Source of the DNA: Pseudomonadales bacterium | GTDB lineage: Bacteria; Pseudomonadota; Gammaproteobacteria; Pseudomonadales; Azotimanducaceae | Direction: 5' to 3' | DNA: 6,016 bases | Assembly (NCBI GenBank): GCA_028822125.1 | Contig: JAPKEK010000158.1 | Span: 1-6,016 of the forward strand | In this document: positions 1-5,806 of the stretch, piece by piece | Position numbering within the stretch: position 1 is the first letter of the stretch | Layout of the letters: each line of letters opens with the position of its first letter | Notes under the pieces: generated by a model | What the model was told of the DNA's origin: nothing | The model's database searches: none | Seen by the model: the letters and a program-made list of their open reading frames with translations, nothing else | Translations under genes and position numbers: made by a program

Positions 1-262
1 AGATGCCGAGCTATCATCACACCTATTGAGCTGAAGACATAGGCGATGATACGTAGACAATGTACTCGAGGTTAGATAGAGACCTTTATCTGCGCTTTTT
101 GGTTGCGTCAATAATTAACCAAAAAAATTGATCTGCAAATATAGATCTAAAATCGCTGCTTTTTATTTCTCTGATGCATAATGACCTAAGGTACAGGTAT
201 ATTCAGGACGCATTTCCAGTATCAGATATTAATTAGAAAAAAGCATCAATAAGGAATTAAAT
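1..262. other. Left-end noncoding stretch
   Basis: No open reading frame with a credible start or family signature was seen on either strand. The stretch is AT-rich, in keeping with an upstream region for the plus-strand gene at 263. A TATATT at 198-203 resembles a -10 box, but no good -35 box lies 16-18 bases before it, so no promoter is called. A short 5-bp inverted repeat (GATCT at 130-134 and AGATC at 143-147) is present and is probably incidental. Confidence 0.4.
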
Positions 263-638
263 ATGCTATTCCCAAAATGTAAAGGAGTAATGGAAGAAGC
301 GACCTACGGACGTAATATGACCATCGATCGATGTCTCGAATGCAAGGGAATCTGGTTTGATACTTGAGAAGCAGAAAAATTAAAAGGCAAATGGATGTCC
401 GATTTTCTGGACTCTGGCGATGTTAAAACGGGAAAGGTTAACAACAAGATAACTGATATTAACTGCCCCCAATGTAGCGTTGAGATGACTCATGTTAAAG
501 ATATGGAGCAACCGCATATTGGTTTATGAGGTCTGCGAAGAACACGGTATGTATTTTGATGCAGGCGAGTTTACCAACTACAAATACGAAACCATTGTCG
601 AAAAAATACTGAAATTCCTGCCAAGAAATCGGATCTAG
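263..638 (+). pseudogene. Broken two-domain zinc-ribbon protein (zf-TFIIB-like)
   Basis: The reading frame starts at ATG 263 behind a good ribosome binding site (AAGGAA, 251-256). It encodes two zinc-ribbon repeats of the zf-TFIIB type, with CxxC knuckles and the hallmark phrases RCLECKGIWFD and HGMYFDAGEF. Such proteins are small, cytoplasmic and mostly of unknown function. Three lesions are visible. Codon 35 (365-367) is TGA where the family pattern FDxGE expects glycine, one base away from GGA. An extra T in the run at 523-525 shifts the frame, so the second repeat (YEVCEEHGMYFDAGEF) is read from the next frame and ends at TAG 636-638. The first expected cysteine is phenylalanine (residue 3, FPKC instead of CPKC). 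In-frame reading after the shift stops at TGA 527-529. The joined product would be about 125 residues. Decay is more likely than recoding; sequencing error could explain one lesion but hardly all three. Confidence 0.8.
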
Positions 639-648
639 ACCAGCGGAA

Positions 649-681
649 CTGGAGGATAACCCATTTAACGGTTATCCCCAG
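649..681. terminator. Inverted repeat, possible terminator between convergent genes
   Basis: GGATAACC (654-661) and GGTTATCC (670-677) are perfect inverted arms around an 8-nt loop. The helix is extended by CTGG (649-652) with CCAG (678-681), leaving A653 as a bulge, for 12 bp in total. It starts 11 nt after the stop of the zinc-ribbon pseudogene and lies between that gene and the convergent permease gene. Only three Ts follow on the plus strand and no T-run follows on the minus strand, so it is not a canonical Rho-independent terminator. It may be a degenerate terminator or a protein-binding palindrome. Confidence 0.4.
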
Positions 682-905
682 TTTGAAAGATCCTAAGGCT
701 AAGCTGCTCTGTCCCACAGCCAATCATATCTAAACCCTCATAACCTGGTGACTGAAGGCTCAGTAAAGTTTCGTTGTGTTCTGCCTACTTCAACTGCCCA
801 TAGCCATCGCTGCAATAGCCCGGAGCCTAGGTCATCGAGAAAATCTGTTCGCCCATGATAACAAGGCATAATCTCGCACCAGAGGCCTCCCAACTCCGCC
901 GCTTT
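682..905. other. Noncoding spacer downstream of the permease gene
   Basis: No coding signature, RNA gene or mobile element was recognised on either strand. An imperfect repeat pairs 879-888 (CCAGAG, then CCT after one bulged G) with AGGCTCTGG at 908-916, overlapping the stop of the permease gene. On the minus strand this could form a hairpin at the end of the operon, but no T-run follows, so a terminator is not claimed. Confidence 0.4.
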
Positions 906-2231
906 TCAGGCTCTGGCAGAAACGCGATAAGGCTCTCGCAAATAAATATAAACCATGACCAGGACACTGTAACCCAGTAATAGTAACCAGCCGGTGTTGC
1001 CAATGAAATTCCATGAAGAGTAGATGCCGTAACCGTAAATGACCACGGCGGCGAGGGGCAGGAGTCGGGTTAGCAGCACTGGCAATCTGAACGGTGCTAA
1101 ACGATAGGCTTCAGGATTACGCTTAGCTAGATTATAAAGAGCTACCACTGGAAACAATCCAAAAATGGCACCCACTGCATTACCGAGAATAGCCACGTAG
1201 GTTAATGTCATACCTGTCAGGATAGGCAACATGCCAACTGCAAAAAATACAGAGAGGAAAATATAAGGGGTACCAAATCGATTTACGACTGCCAACCTGG
1301 CCGGTAACCAGCCATCTTCTGTCGCCATATACAGGCCGCGAGTACACCAGGCAAAGATGGCGTTAAGTGAAGTCACTAGCGATATCATGATGCCACCTGC
1401 AATAAATGCAATGTAAACACCGGGAGAAAAGATAATCTTCGCTGTTGCAGCCAGATTCCTGCCTGCAACCTGGTCAAGCGGCAGCACGCCAGTGGCCACC
1501 ACCGCAATAAGAATATAAAGCAGGCTGACAACCAGCAAAGAGATTCCCATTACCAGGGGAATCATCCTGCCTGGATTCTCCATTTCATCCCCGAACTCAG
1601 ATATAAACTCCGAACCAATCAGGCTGAGGCGAAGCAAAAATGCAGCCGCGAAAAAACCACCAAAACCGTTTGGCATGACTTCGGGCAAATGCATATAAGG
1701 CGCATAATCCTGAACATGTGTCAGACCAAGCGCAATGTACACAGCTAATGCTGCAAGCAGACCCAAAACCATCACGCTTTGAAATCGTGCAGCGGTTTTA
1801 ATACCAAGTAAATTAGCAGCAAAGCAAAGCAGCATGATGGTTGCAGCGACCAAAGTCATATTCAAACCGGGTATCAATGCCTCGCCATATTCTGCGAACC
1901 CGATCGCGTAACTTGACAGTATCACCTGCCCTGCAAGTAGTAACGCCAGATAGAAAAACGAAACCTTACTGCCTAAGAGATCACGCACGTAGGTATAATT
2001 GCCACCCGTACTGGGAATAGCCGAACCCAGGGCAGCGATACATATCGTGGGAATGGCGACAATGCCTAACGCCAGTAAGAAGGCCCAGGGGGCTCCATGG
2101 CCGGTCATACCAATGCTGACCCCAGTTAAAACAACAACACCGGTGCCGATAATCTGGCCTAATGAAATACTCATCAGGTCCCAAAACTTTAACACCTTGC
2201 CTTCAACTGGTTGGTTCATTGTAAAGCTCAC
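906..2231 (-). CDS. APC-superfamily amino-acid permease
   Basis: This 441-residue protein is an inner-membrane transporter with about twelve hydrophobic segments (roughly residues 17-40, 47-70, 91-113, 122-143, 151-172, 190-210, 224-248, 268-296, 320-340, 345-365, 386-405 and 412-432). Family hallmarks are the broken first helix with IIGTGVV (27-33), corresponding to the GSGIF-type substrate-binding loop, the segment PSTGGNYTYVRDLLG after helix 2, the acidic loop EFGDEMENPGRMIP (212-225) and RFGTPY before helix 9. APC transporters move amino acids or amines by proton or sodium symport, or by exchange. Being last in a methylthio/sulfur amino-acid cluster suggests methionine, homoserine or a related compound, but no residue proves this. 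The longest frame starts at GTG 2231; ATG 2219 (residue 5) is equally plausible because neither start has a strong ribosome binding site. It lies 61 nt downstream of the PLP enzyme gene on the same strand. Confidence 0.88.
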   Translation of the reverse strand: MSFTMNQPVEGKVLKFWDLMSISLGQIIGTGVVVLTGVSIGMTGHGAPWAFLLALGIVAIPTICIAALGSAIPSTGGNYTYVRDLLGSKVSFFYLALLLAGQVILSSYAIGFAEYGEALIPGLNMTLVAATIMLLCFAANLLGIKTAARFQSVMVLGLLAALAVYIALGLTHVQDYAPYMHLPEVMPNGFGGFFAAAFLLRLSLIGSEFISEFGDEMENPGRMIPLVMGISLLVVSLLYILIAVVATGVLPLDQVAGRNLAATAKIIFSPGVYIAFIAGGIMISLVTSLNAIFAWCTRGLYMATEDGWLPARLAVVNRFGTPYIFLSVFFAVGMLPILTGMTLTYVAILGNAVGAIFGLFPVVALYNLAKRNPEAYRLAPFRLPVLLTRLLPLAAVVIYGYGIYSSWNFIGNTGWLLLLGYSVLVMVYIYLREPYRVSARA

Positions 2232-2292
2232 AGGTTATCTTTTATTTCATAGCACTGAAACTGACGGCAACTGGCAGGTCAATCCAGCAATA

Positions 2293-3552
2293 CTACCTTA
2301 TCTGCTGTATCGCTTGATTCAGATCAGCAATCAGGTCTTCGATATTTTCTATACCAACAGAAAGCCGCACTGTATTGTCCGCAATACCGGCTTTTTCCCT
2401 TTCTTCTCTGGGTGTCGCACTATGCGTCATGCTGGCAGGATGCTGAATCAGACTATCCACGTTACCCAGACTCACGGCAAGCGTTGGAATGGTCACAGCA
2501 TTGGTAAAAACCATACTATTTTCTAAACCACCGCTGACCTTAAATGACACCATGCCGCCGAATCCATTGATCATCTGCCGCTTTGCCAGATCATGATAAG
2601 GATTATCAGGTAGACCAGGATAGAACACCGCTTCGATCTGAGCTTGCTCCTGCAACCAGGTGGCCACCGCCAGGGCATTGTCAGCGTGCTTCTGCATCCG
2701 CACTTCAAAGGTTTTTAAGCCAACATTTATCAGCGACGTATCTGTAGGGCTTGGCGCGACCCCCAGCATTTTATAGGTCAGACCAACACCATTGCCGCCG
2801 GGGGCCATATAATCAAGGTGGGTGCTGACGATGGCACCACCAATGACCTGGCCATGGCCGCTGATATACTTTGAGGTGGAATGAACAACAACATCACAAC
2901 CAAAGGTTAGAGGGCGCTGGTGGTAGGGTGTGGCGAAGGTATTATCAACCATAACCCAGATATCCTGCGCATGCGCGACCGTTACAAGATGTGCCAAATC
3001 CACAATTTCAATATTCGGATTTGATGGCGTTTCAAGAAAAATTAACTTTGCATCGGTATTTTCAGAAATTACCCGGGTAAGATTTTCTGGCCTGACATCG
3101 GTGAACCAGGCCACCTCTATGCCAAGACGGGGAGCGAGCTCATACCACCACTTGAAACTATTACCATACAAGCCGCGCTGCACAATCGCCTTATCACCAC
3201 TGCCAATTTTTGCCAGCACCGCAGCCGAGGTCGCGGCCATACCTGAAGAGGTTACCTTCCCTGACACAAGTTCAGACGGATCAATATCGGGCTGTGATCG
3301 AATCAGATCGATACCTTCCATATAAGCGATCTTGTTTGCCAGATGATCCATATTCGGGTTGTGGGTTCGTGTATAGGCATAACCTTTTTTCTTACCAGCA
3401 AATACATCACCTGCCTCTTGCACCGTGTCAAAGCCAAATGTTGAAGTCTGATAAATAGGCATGAGATGGGCGTGTTTATCATGACCGCCCTCTCCCACGT
3501 GGTTAACGATGGTACCCATACCATGTTCTGGCTTTACTTTTGTCCCCGTCAT
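2293..3552 (-). CDS. Cys/Met-metabolism PLP-dependent enzyme (gamma-lyase/sulfhydrylase family)
   Basis: This 419-residue protein is a full-length fold-type I member of the cystathionine gamma-synthase, gamma-lyase and O-acylhomoserine sulfhydrylase family. Visible features are the Y-x-R phosphate-binding motif (Y60, R62), SSGMAA (102-107), the ring-stacking tyrosine in GLYGNSF (Y129), D203 in VDNTFATPY for the pyridine nitrogen, the Schiff-base lysine K228 in VVHSTSKYISGHG, the LGNVDSLIQHPASMTH segment (362-377) and carboxylate-binding R396 in VRLSVGIE. The position of the specificity cysteine of classical methionine gamma-lyase (LYGC) is asparagine N131, so a methionine gamma-lyase label is not safe. 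An insertion of roughly 14 residues (about 85-99) precedes the SSGM motif. Placement after the methylthioribose genes suggests use of methanethiol or sulfide with O-acylhomoserine to make methionine or homocysteine, though gamma-elimination is possible. The start is supported by a GGGGAG ribosome binding site at 3559-3564. Confidence 0.85.
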   Translation of the reverse strand: MTGTKVKPEHGMGTIVNHVGEGGHDKHAHLMPIYQTSTFGFDTVQEAGDVFAGKKKGYAYTRTHNPNMDHLANKIAYMEGIDLIRSQPDIDPSELVSGKVTSSGMAATSAAVLAKIGSGDKAIVQRGLYGNSFKWWYELAPRLGIEVAWFTDVRPENLTRVISENTDAKLIFLETPSNPNIEIVDLAHLVTVAHAQDIWVMVDNTFATPYHQRPLTFGCDVVVHSTSKYISGHGQVIGGAIVSTHLDYMAPGGNGVGLTYKMLGVAPSPTDTSLINVGLKTFEVRMQKHADNALAVATWLQEQAQIEAVFYPGLPDNPYHDLAKRQMINGFGGMVSFKVSGGLENSMVFTNAVTIPTLAVSLGNVDSLIQHPASMTHSATPREEREKAGIADNTVRLSVGIENIEDLIADLNQAIQQIR

Positions 3553-3604
3553 GGTTTACTCCCCGTTAATGAATGGGCTGCACGATTAGATCAGCGACAA
3601 TGCG

Positions 3605-4357
3605 TTACAACAGAACTGGCGGTATGCATTGTGTATCCGTTGTCTGCTGAAGGACATCCAGCATCAAGCTGACCATGTTTGACCTCACTTGACTGATGTT
3701 ACCGGCTACCAGCGTGATCTTCTCTTCCAGGCCTGCCGCGAGATTGATGGGCAGAGCAACAGCAGCGAAACTCATACCGAGCTCAGCTGCAAGGTAAACC
3801 TCAGGGCAGCAAGTCATCCCCACGACGTGTCCACCTAACTGGCGATACATCCTGATTTCTGCCGGAGACTCAAATCGCGGGCCGTTGGTCGCCACATAAG
3901 TAGCACCGTCATGAACCTTAACGTCATGCTTAGCACCTAGTTGCAGCATGCACTCACTCATAACCGAGCAGAATGGCTGGCTCATTTCAACGTGGCCAAC
4001 ACTTTTGTCAATTTGGTCAAAGAAAGTAAAATCCCTACCGTTAGTGAAGTCGAGGAAATCTCTGAGTACGGCAAGTTCAGACACAGGATAATCAGTTGCA
4101 ATTGACCCTACCGCGTACGTAGACAGGATGCGCTGCACACCCAGATCTTTGATCGCTTTCATGTTGGCACGATAGTTTATCTTGTGCGGCGGCGTAGAAT
4201 GATCCGTTCCGTGCCTGGTTAGAAAAATAATATCTTCATGTTCACCTTTACCGACATAAATCTGTGCTATCCCATATTCGTTTTCGACCTGCTTCGCGTC
4301 AACTTCAACGCCTTCAAGACTATAGATTCCAGTACCACCAATAACTGCGGCAGGCAT
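3605..4357 (-). CDS. Methylthiopurine nucleoside phosphorylase (MTAP/MTIP type)
   Basis: This 250-residue protein belongs to the MTAP/PNP (trimeric) nucleoside phosphorylase family at its usual length. It phosphorolyses a 5'-methylthio nucleoside to the free purine and 5-methylthioribose-1-phosphate. Visible motifs are IGGTGIY (6-12, phosphate site), TRHG (47-50), HSTPPHKINYRANM (53-66), NGPRFESPAEIRMY (158-171) and MTCCPEVYLAAELGM (181-195). In human MTAP the segment after the last motif reads ATDYD, whose two aspartates bind adenine; here it reads PINLA (203-207), giving N205 and A207. An asparagine there is typical of enzymes for 6-oxopurines and resembles the methylthioinosine phosphorylase of Pseudomonas aeruginosa. 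Methylthioinosine is therefore a likely substrate, which would need a separate methylthioadenosine deaminase not seen here. ATG 4357 follows a good AAGGAA site (4363-4368), 19 nt after the isomerase gene, indicating co-transcription. Family assignment is firm; purine preference is inferred. Confidence 0.9.
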   Translation of the reverse strand: MPAAVIGGTGIYSLEGVEVDAKQVENEYGIAQIYVGKGEHEDIIFLTRHGTDHSTPPHKINYRANMKAIKDLGVQRILSTYAVGSIATDYPVSELAVLRDFLDFTNGRDFTFFDQIDKSVGHVEMSQPFCSVMSECMLQLGAKHDVKVHDGATYVATNGPRFESPAEIRMYRQLGGHVVGMTCCPEVYLAAELGMSFAAVALPINLAAGLEEKITLVAGNISQVRSNMVSLMLDVLQQTTDTQCIPPVLL

Positions 4358-4376
4358 AATGATTCCTTCTAGTTAA

Positions 4377-5519
4377 TTACCATTTTTGTAAACCAGACAA
4401 ATCGTAAGGGCTAACAATTCCCTGCAGAGTAACAACGCCGGAAACATATTCTGGCGGCGTGATGTCAAAGGCAGGATAGCAGGCCTGCACAATATCAATC
4501 GTCGTAGCAGTCCCTAAGGCAAGCTTTACCTCTGCCGGATCTCTTTGTTCTATCACGATATCATCTCGGCTTTTCTTGCTCTCATCCCGGCCCCAGGCAA
4601 ATGCAAAAAAAGGTATATTATGGGCACGAGCGGCAATAGCGTTCTGATAGGTGCCAATTTTATTTACGACATGACCGTCTAGGGTGATTAGATCTGCTGC
4701 AGTAATGTACTTCTGGATTTTCTGCTCTGACATAAAATGTGCAGGCATGTTGTCTGTAATCAGATTGACCTTAATACCCATCTCCCGCAGGGCTGGCGCA
4801 GTGAGTTTTGCACCCTGGAAATAAGGCCTGGTTTCCGGGCTATAGACCGTAATGTCTTTACCATCTCTGGCTGCAAAAGCAAGCGACAGTATAAAACCAG
4901 CTTCGCCGAAACAGTGGGTAAGGATACCCTCTCCATCTTTGATCTGATCTGCCATTGCCCTGGCCCGCAGTGTGTAGTCATCAAAAATATCCAGGAGCAT
5001 CGCCGCTATGCCCCCAGCGATGGCGCTATCCACATCGTCACCTTTAGTCACAGCCTCTTCGGCGATAAGGATAATCTGATTCATGCGCTGTTTCATCGCC
5101 GTATTAGTCGGACGCGTGCTGATCAATACTGCTTGGGCCTGGCCAAGCTCCTTAAGCAATGCTGCGCGCCGTTTTTTGCTGGCACTAAGCGCCGCTTTAT
5201 GTCTGCACGTCAGCAACCGCAATGCATTGACTGCAGCAAGCCAGGGTCCACTGCCCTGGGTAACCATGTCCTGAATCGCTCTTGCCACATCGTCAATATT
5301 ATCGCAGCTGACAAATGACTGCTCGAAAGGATACTTGCGCCGGTCGCCGATGAGAACCTTTCCCGATTCAAAACGGGCGATATTCTGCGGATTCAGGATG
5401 AAAGGCAAAAGCTCGTAAGTGCCTTCCTGTTCTGCAGGCGAGTGATAACTTGATGATGCGAGTCTTTCGCTATCCATAAATGGCATGCCCAGTAAATAGG
5501 TCAAAGCAGCCTCGGCCAT
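4377..5519 (-). CDS. mtnA: MtnA-like methylthioribose-1-phosphate isomerase (eIF2B alpha/beta/delta family)
   Basis: This 380-residue protein matches the family that isomerises aldose-1-phosphates to ketose phosphates; the likely reaction is 5-methylthioribose-1-phosphate to 5-methylthioribulose-1-phosphate. Visible motifs are STRPTNTAM (134-142), ILTHC with the catalytic cysteine C203, SPETRPYFQGAKLTA (227-241), LITDNM (253-258), AADLI with the catalytic aspartate D276, and VVNKIGTY (284-291). The N-terminal substrate loop, RGAPAIG in typical MtnA, is here TQGSGPWLA (87-95), so this is a divergent subfamily. A related pentose such as 5-deoxyribose-1-phosphate cannot be excluded, but the adjacent phosphorylase, which makes methylthioribose-1-phosphate, favours MtnA. 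The start is uncertain: ATG 5519 is the most upstream, lacks a ribosome binding site and lies in a GC hairpin; ATG 5486 and ATG 5477 (residues 12 and 15) are alternatives. Family resemblance begins near residue 38 (LLPFILNPQNIARF). It is the first gene of the cluster. Confidence 0.85.
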   Translation of the reverse strand: MAEAALTYLLGMPFMDSERLASSSYHSPAEQEGTYELLPFILNPQNIARFESGKVLIGDRRKYPFEQSFVSCDNIDDVARAIQDMVTQGSGPWLAAVNALRLLTCRHKAALSASKKRRAALLKELGQAQAVLISTRPTNTAMKQRMNQIILIAEEAVTKGDDVDSAIAGGIAAMLLDIFDDYTLRARAMADQIKDGEGILTHCFGEAGFILSLAFAARDGKDITVYSPETRPYFQGAKLTAPALREMGIKVNLITDNMPAHFMSEQKIQKYITAADLITLDGHVVNKIGTYQNAIAARAHNIPFFAFAWGRDESKKSRDDIVIEQRDPAEVKLALGTATTIDIVQACYPAFDITPPEYVSGVVTLQGIVSPYDLSGLQKW

Positions 5520-5525
5520 CGGCCG
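5513..5525 (-). promoter_or_regulatory. GC hairpin enclosing the isomerase start codon
   Basis: CGGCC (5513-5517) and GGCCG (5521-5525) are perfect inverted arms around a 3-nt loop. On the minus-strand mRNA this is CGGCC-GAU-GGCCG, so the AUG at 5519-5517 lies across the loop and the first base of the 3' arm. With no Shine-Dalgarno sequence in front, such a hairpin would hinder initiation here. Either translation is controlled by structure or the true start is further in. The pairing is seen in the sequence; the role is inferred. Confidence 0.45.
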
Positions 5526-5527
5526 GA

Positions 5528-5559
5528 CGCTTGGACAATTGTCTCATTCAATTCAAGCG
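5528..5559 (-). promoter_or_regulatory. Leader hairpin just upstream of the isomerase start
   Basis: CGCTTG (5528-5533) pairs with CAAGCG (5554-5559), and AATTG (5537-5541) pairs with CAATT (5549-5553). This gives 11 bp with a 3-nt bulge (5534-5536) and a 7-nt loop (5542-5548). It ends 8 nt before the annotated ATG, in the place where a ribosome binding site would be expected, and the covered sequence contains no purine-rich site. A role in translational control is inferred. Confidence 0.45.
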
Positions 5560-5585
5560 GTTGGAACCGTAGACTTCTTGAGGCG

Positions 5586-5602
5586 GGAATCTTCTTGATT
5601 CC
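5586..5602 (-). other. Small perfect hairpin in the isomerase leader
   Basis: GGAATC (5586-5591) and GATTCC (5597-5602) pair perfectly around a 5-nt loop. No T-run follows on either strand, so it is not a terminator. It lies between the large helix at 5621-5708 and the start-proximal hairpin and would be one more domain of a structured leader. Confidence 0.35.
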
Positions 5603-5620
5603 AGTACCTTTCCTTTCAAG

Positions 5621-5731
5621 GCCGTAACCCGGATTAGGGCAATCGCGCTTTTAGTCTGTACCCAGGGCAATCAGTGCCCGGGCCAAAGCCCCTAACCTCC
5701 GGGACGGCGATCGTCTGCATTGATCACGATC
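5621..5731 (-). ncRNA. Candidate structured leader RNA: 88-nt interrupted helix plus abutting hairpin
   Basis: The stretch 5621-5708 folds on itself with about 30 pairs. Blocks, given as plus-strand coordinates, are 5621-5625 with 5704-5708, 5628-5633 with 5698-5703, 5634-5639 with 5690-5695, 5647-5651 with 5685-5689, 5661-5663 with 5680-5682, and 5665-5669 with 5675-5679, closing a 5-nt loop. Bulges lie at 5626-5627 and 5696-5697, and asymmetric internal loops at 5640-5646 and 5652-5660. Directly abutting it, 5709-5714 pairs with 5726-5731 around an 11-nt loop, so the two helices could stack. On the minus strand this is the untranslated region about 100 nt before the isomerase gene. No consensus of the SAM, SAH, cobalamin or TPP riboswitches was recognised. 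It may be an unclassified regulatory leader, a separate small RNA on either strand, or a dispersed palindromic repeat. Confidence 0.5.
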
Positions 5732-5780
5732 ATCCTAAAAATAGAAATACCCGAGTACCTGCGCATTAACTGGACCTCAT

Positions 5781-5806
5781 AAAAAAGTTAAGATTCTAAC
5801 CTTAAC
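5781..5806 (-). terminator. Rho-independent-type terminator on the minus strand
   Basis: GTTAAG (5787-5792) and CTTAAC (5801-5806) are perfect inverted arms with an 8-nt loop. On the minus strand the hairpin is followed directly by six Ts (5781-5786). The 6-bp stem is AT-rich and so only moderately stable. It would end transcription coming from beyond the right edge and so insulate the isomerase operon, whose promoter would then lie within about 5732-5780. No convincing -35/-10 pair was found there. Confidence 0.5.

Noticed and set aside
182..203. Promoter for the zinc-ribbon gene with TATATT as -10 box
   Set aside because: No acceptable -35 hexamer at 16-18 bp and no extended -10 motif; AT-rich sequence gives such matches by chance.
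365..367. TGA read as selenocysteine in the zinc-ribbon gene
   Set aside because: The family has glycine at this position, a GGA to TGA change explains it, and no GC-rich hairpin follows the codon.
832..1014. 60-codon minus-strand open frame overlapping the end of the permease gene
   Set aside because: It is out of frame with the permease C-terminus, has no ribosome site and no family resemblance.
1999..2526. 175-codon plus-strand open frame spanning the permease/PLP gene junction
   Set aside because: It is antisense to two genes with clear family motifs, has no recognisable domain of its own, and reads as low-complexity shadow sequence.
4737..5318. 193-codon plus-strand open frame inside the isomerase gene
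   Set aside because: It lies antisense to well-conserved isomerase motifs and its cysteine- and arginine-rich translation looks like a shadow.
5621..5708. Integron attC site
   Set aside because: The long imperfect palindrome is attC-like in shape, but the terminal boxes do not match the RYYYAAC and GTTRRRY core sites, and no integrase or cassette array is present.
5520..5780. Known SAM, SAH, cobalamin or TPP riboswitch
   Set aside because: The conserved core sequences of these classes, as far as they can be recalled and compared by eye, are not present in the minus-strand leader.
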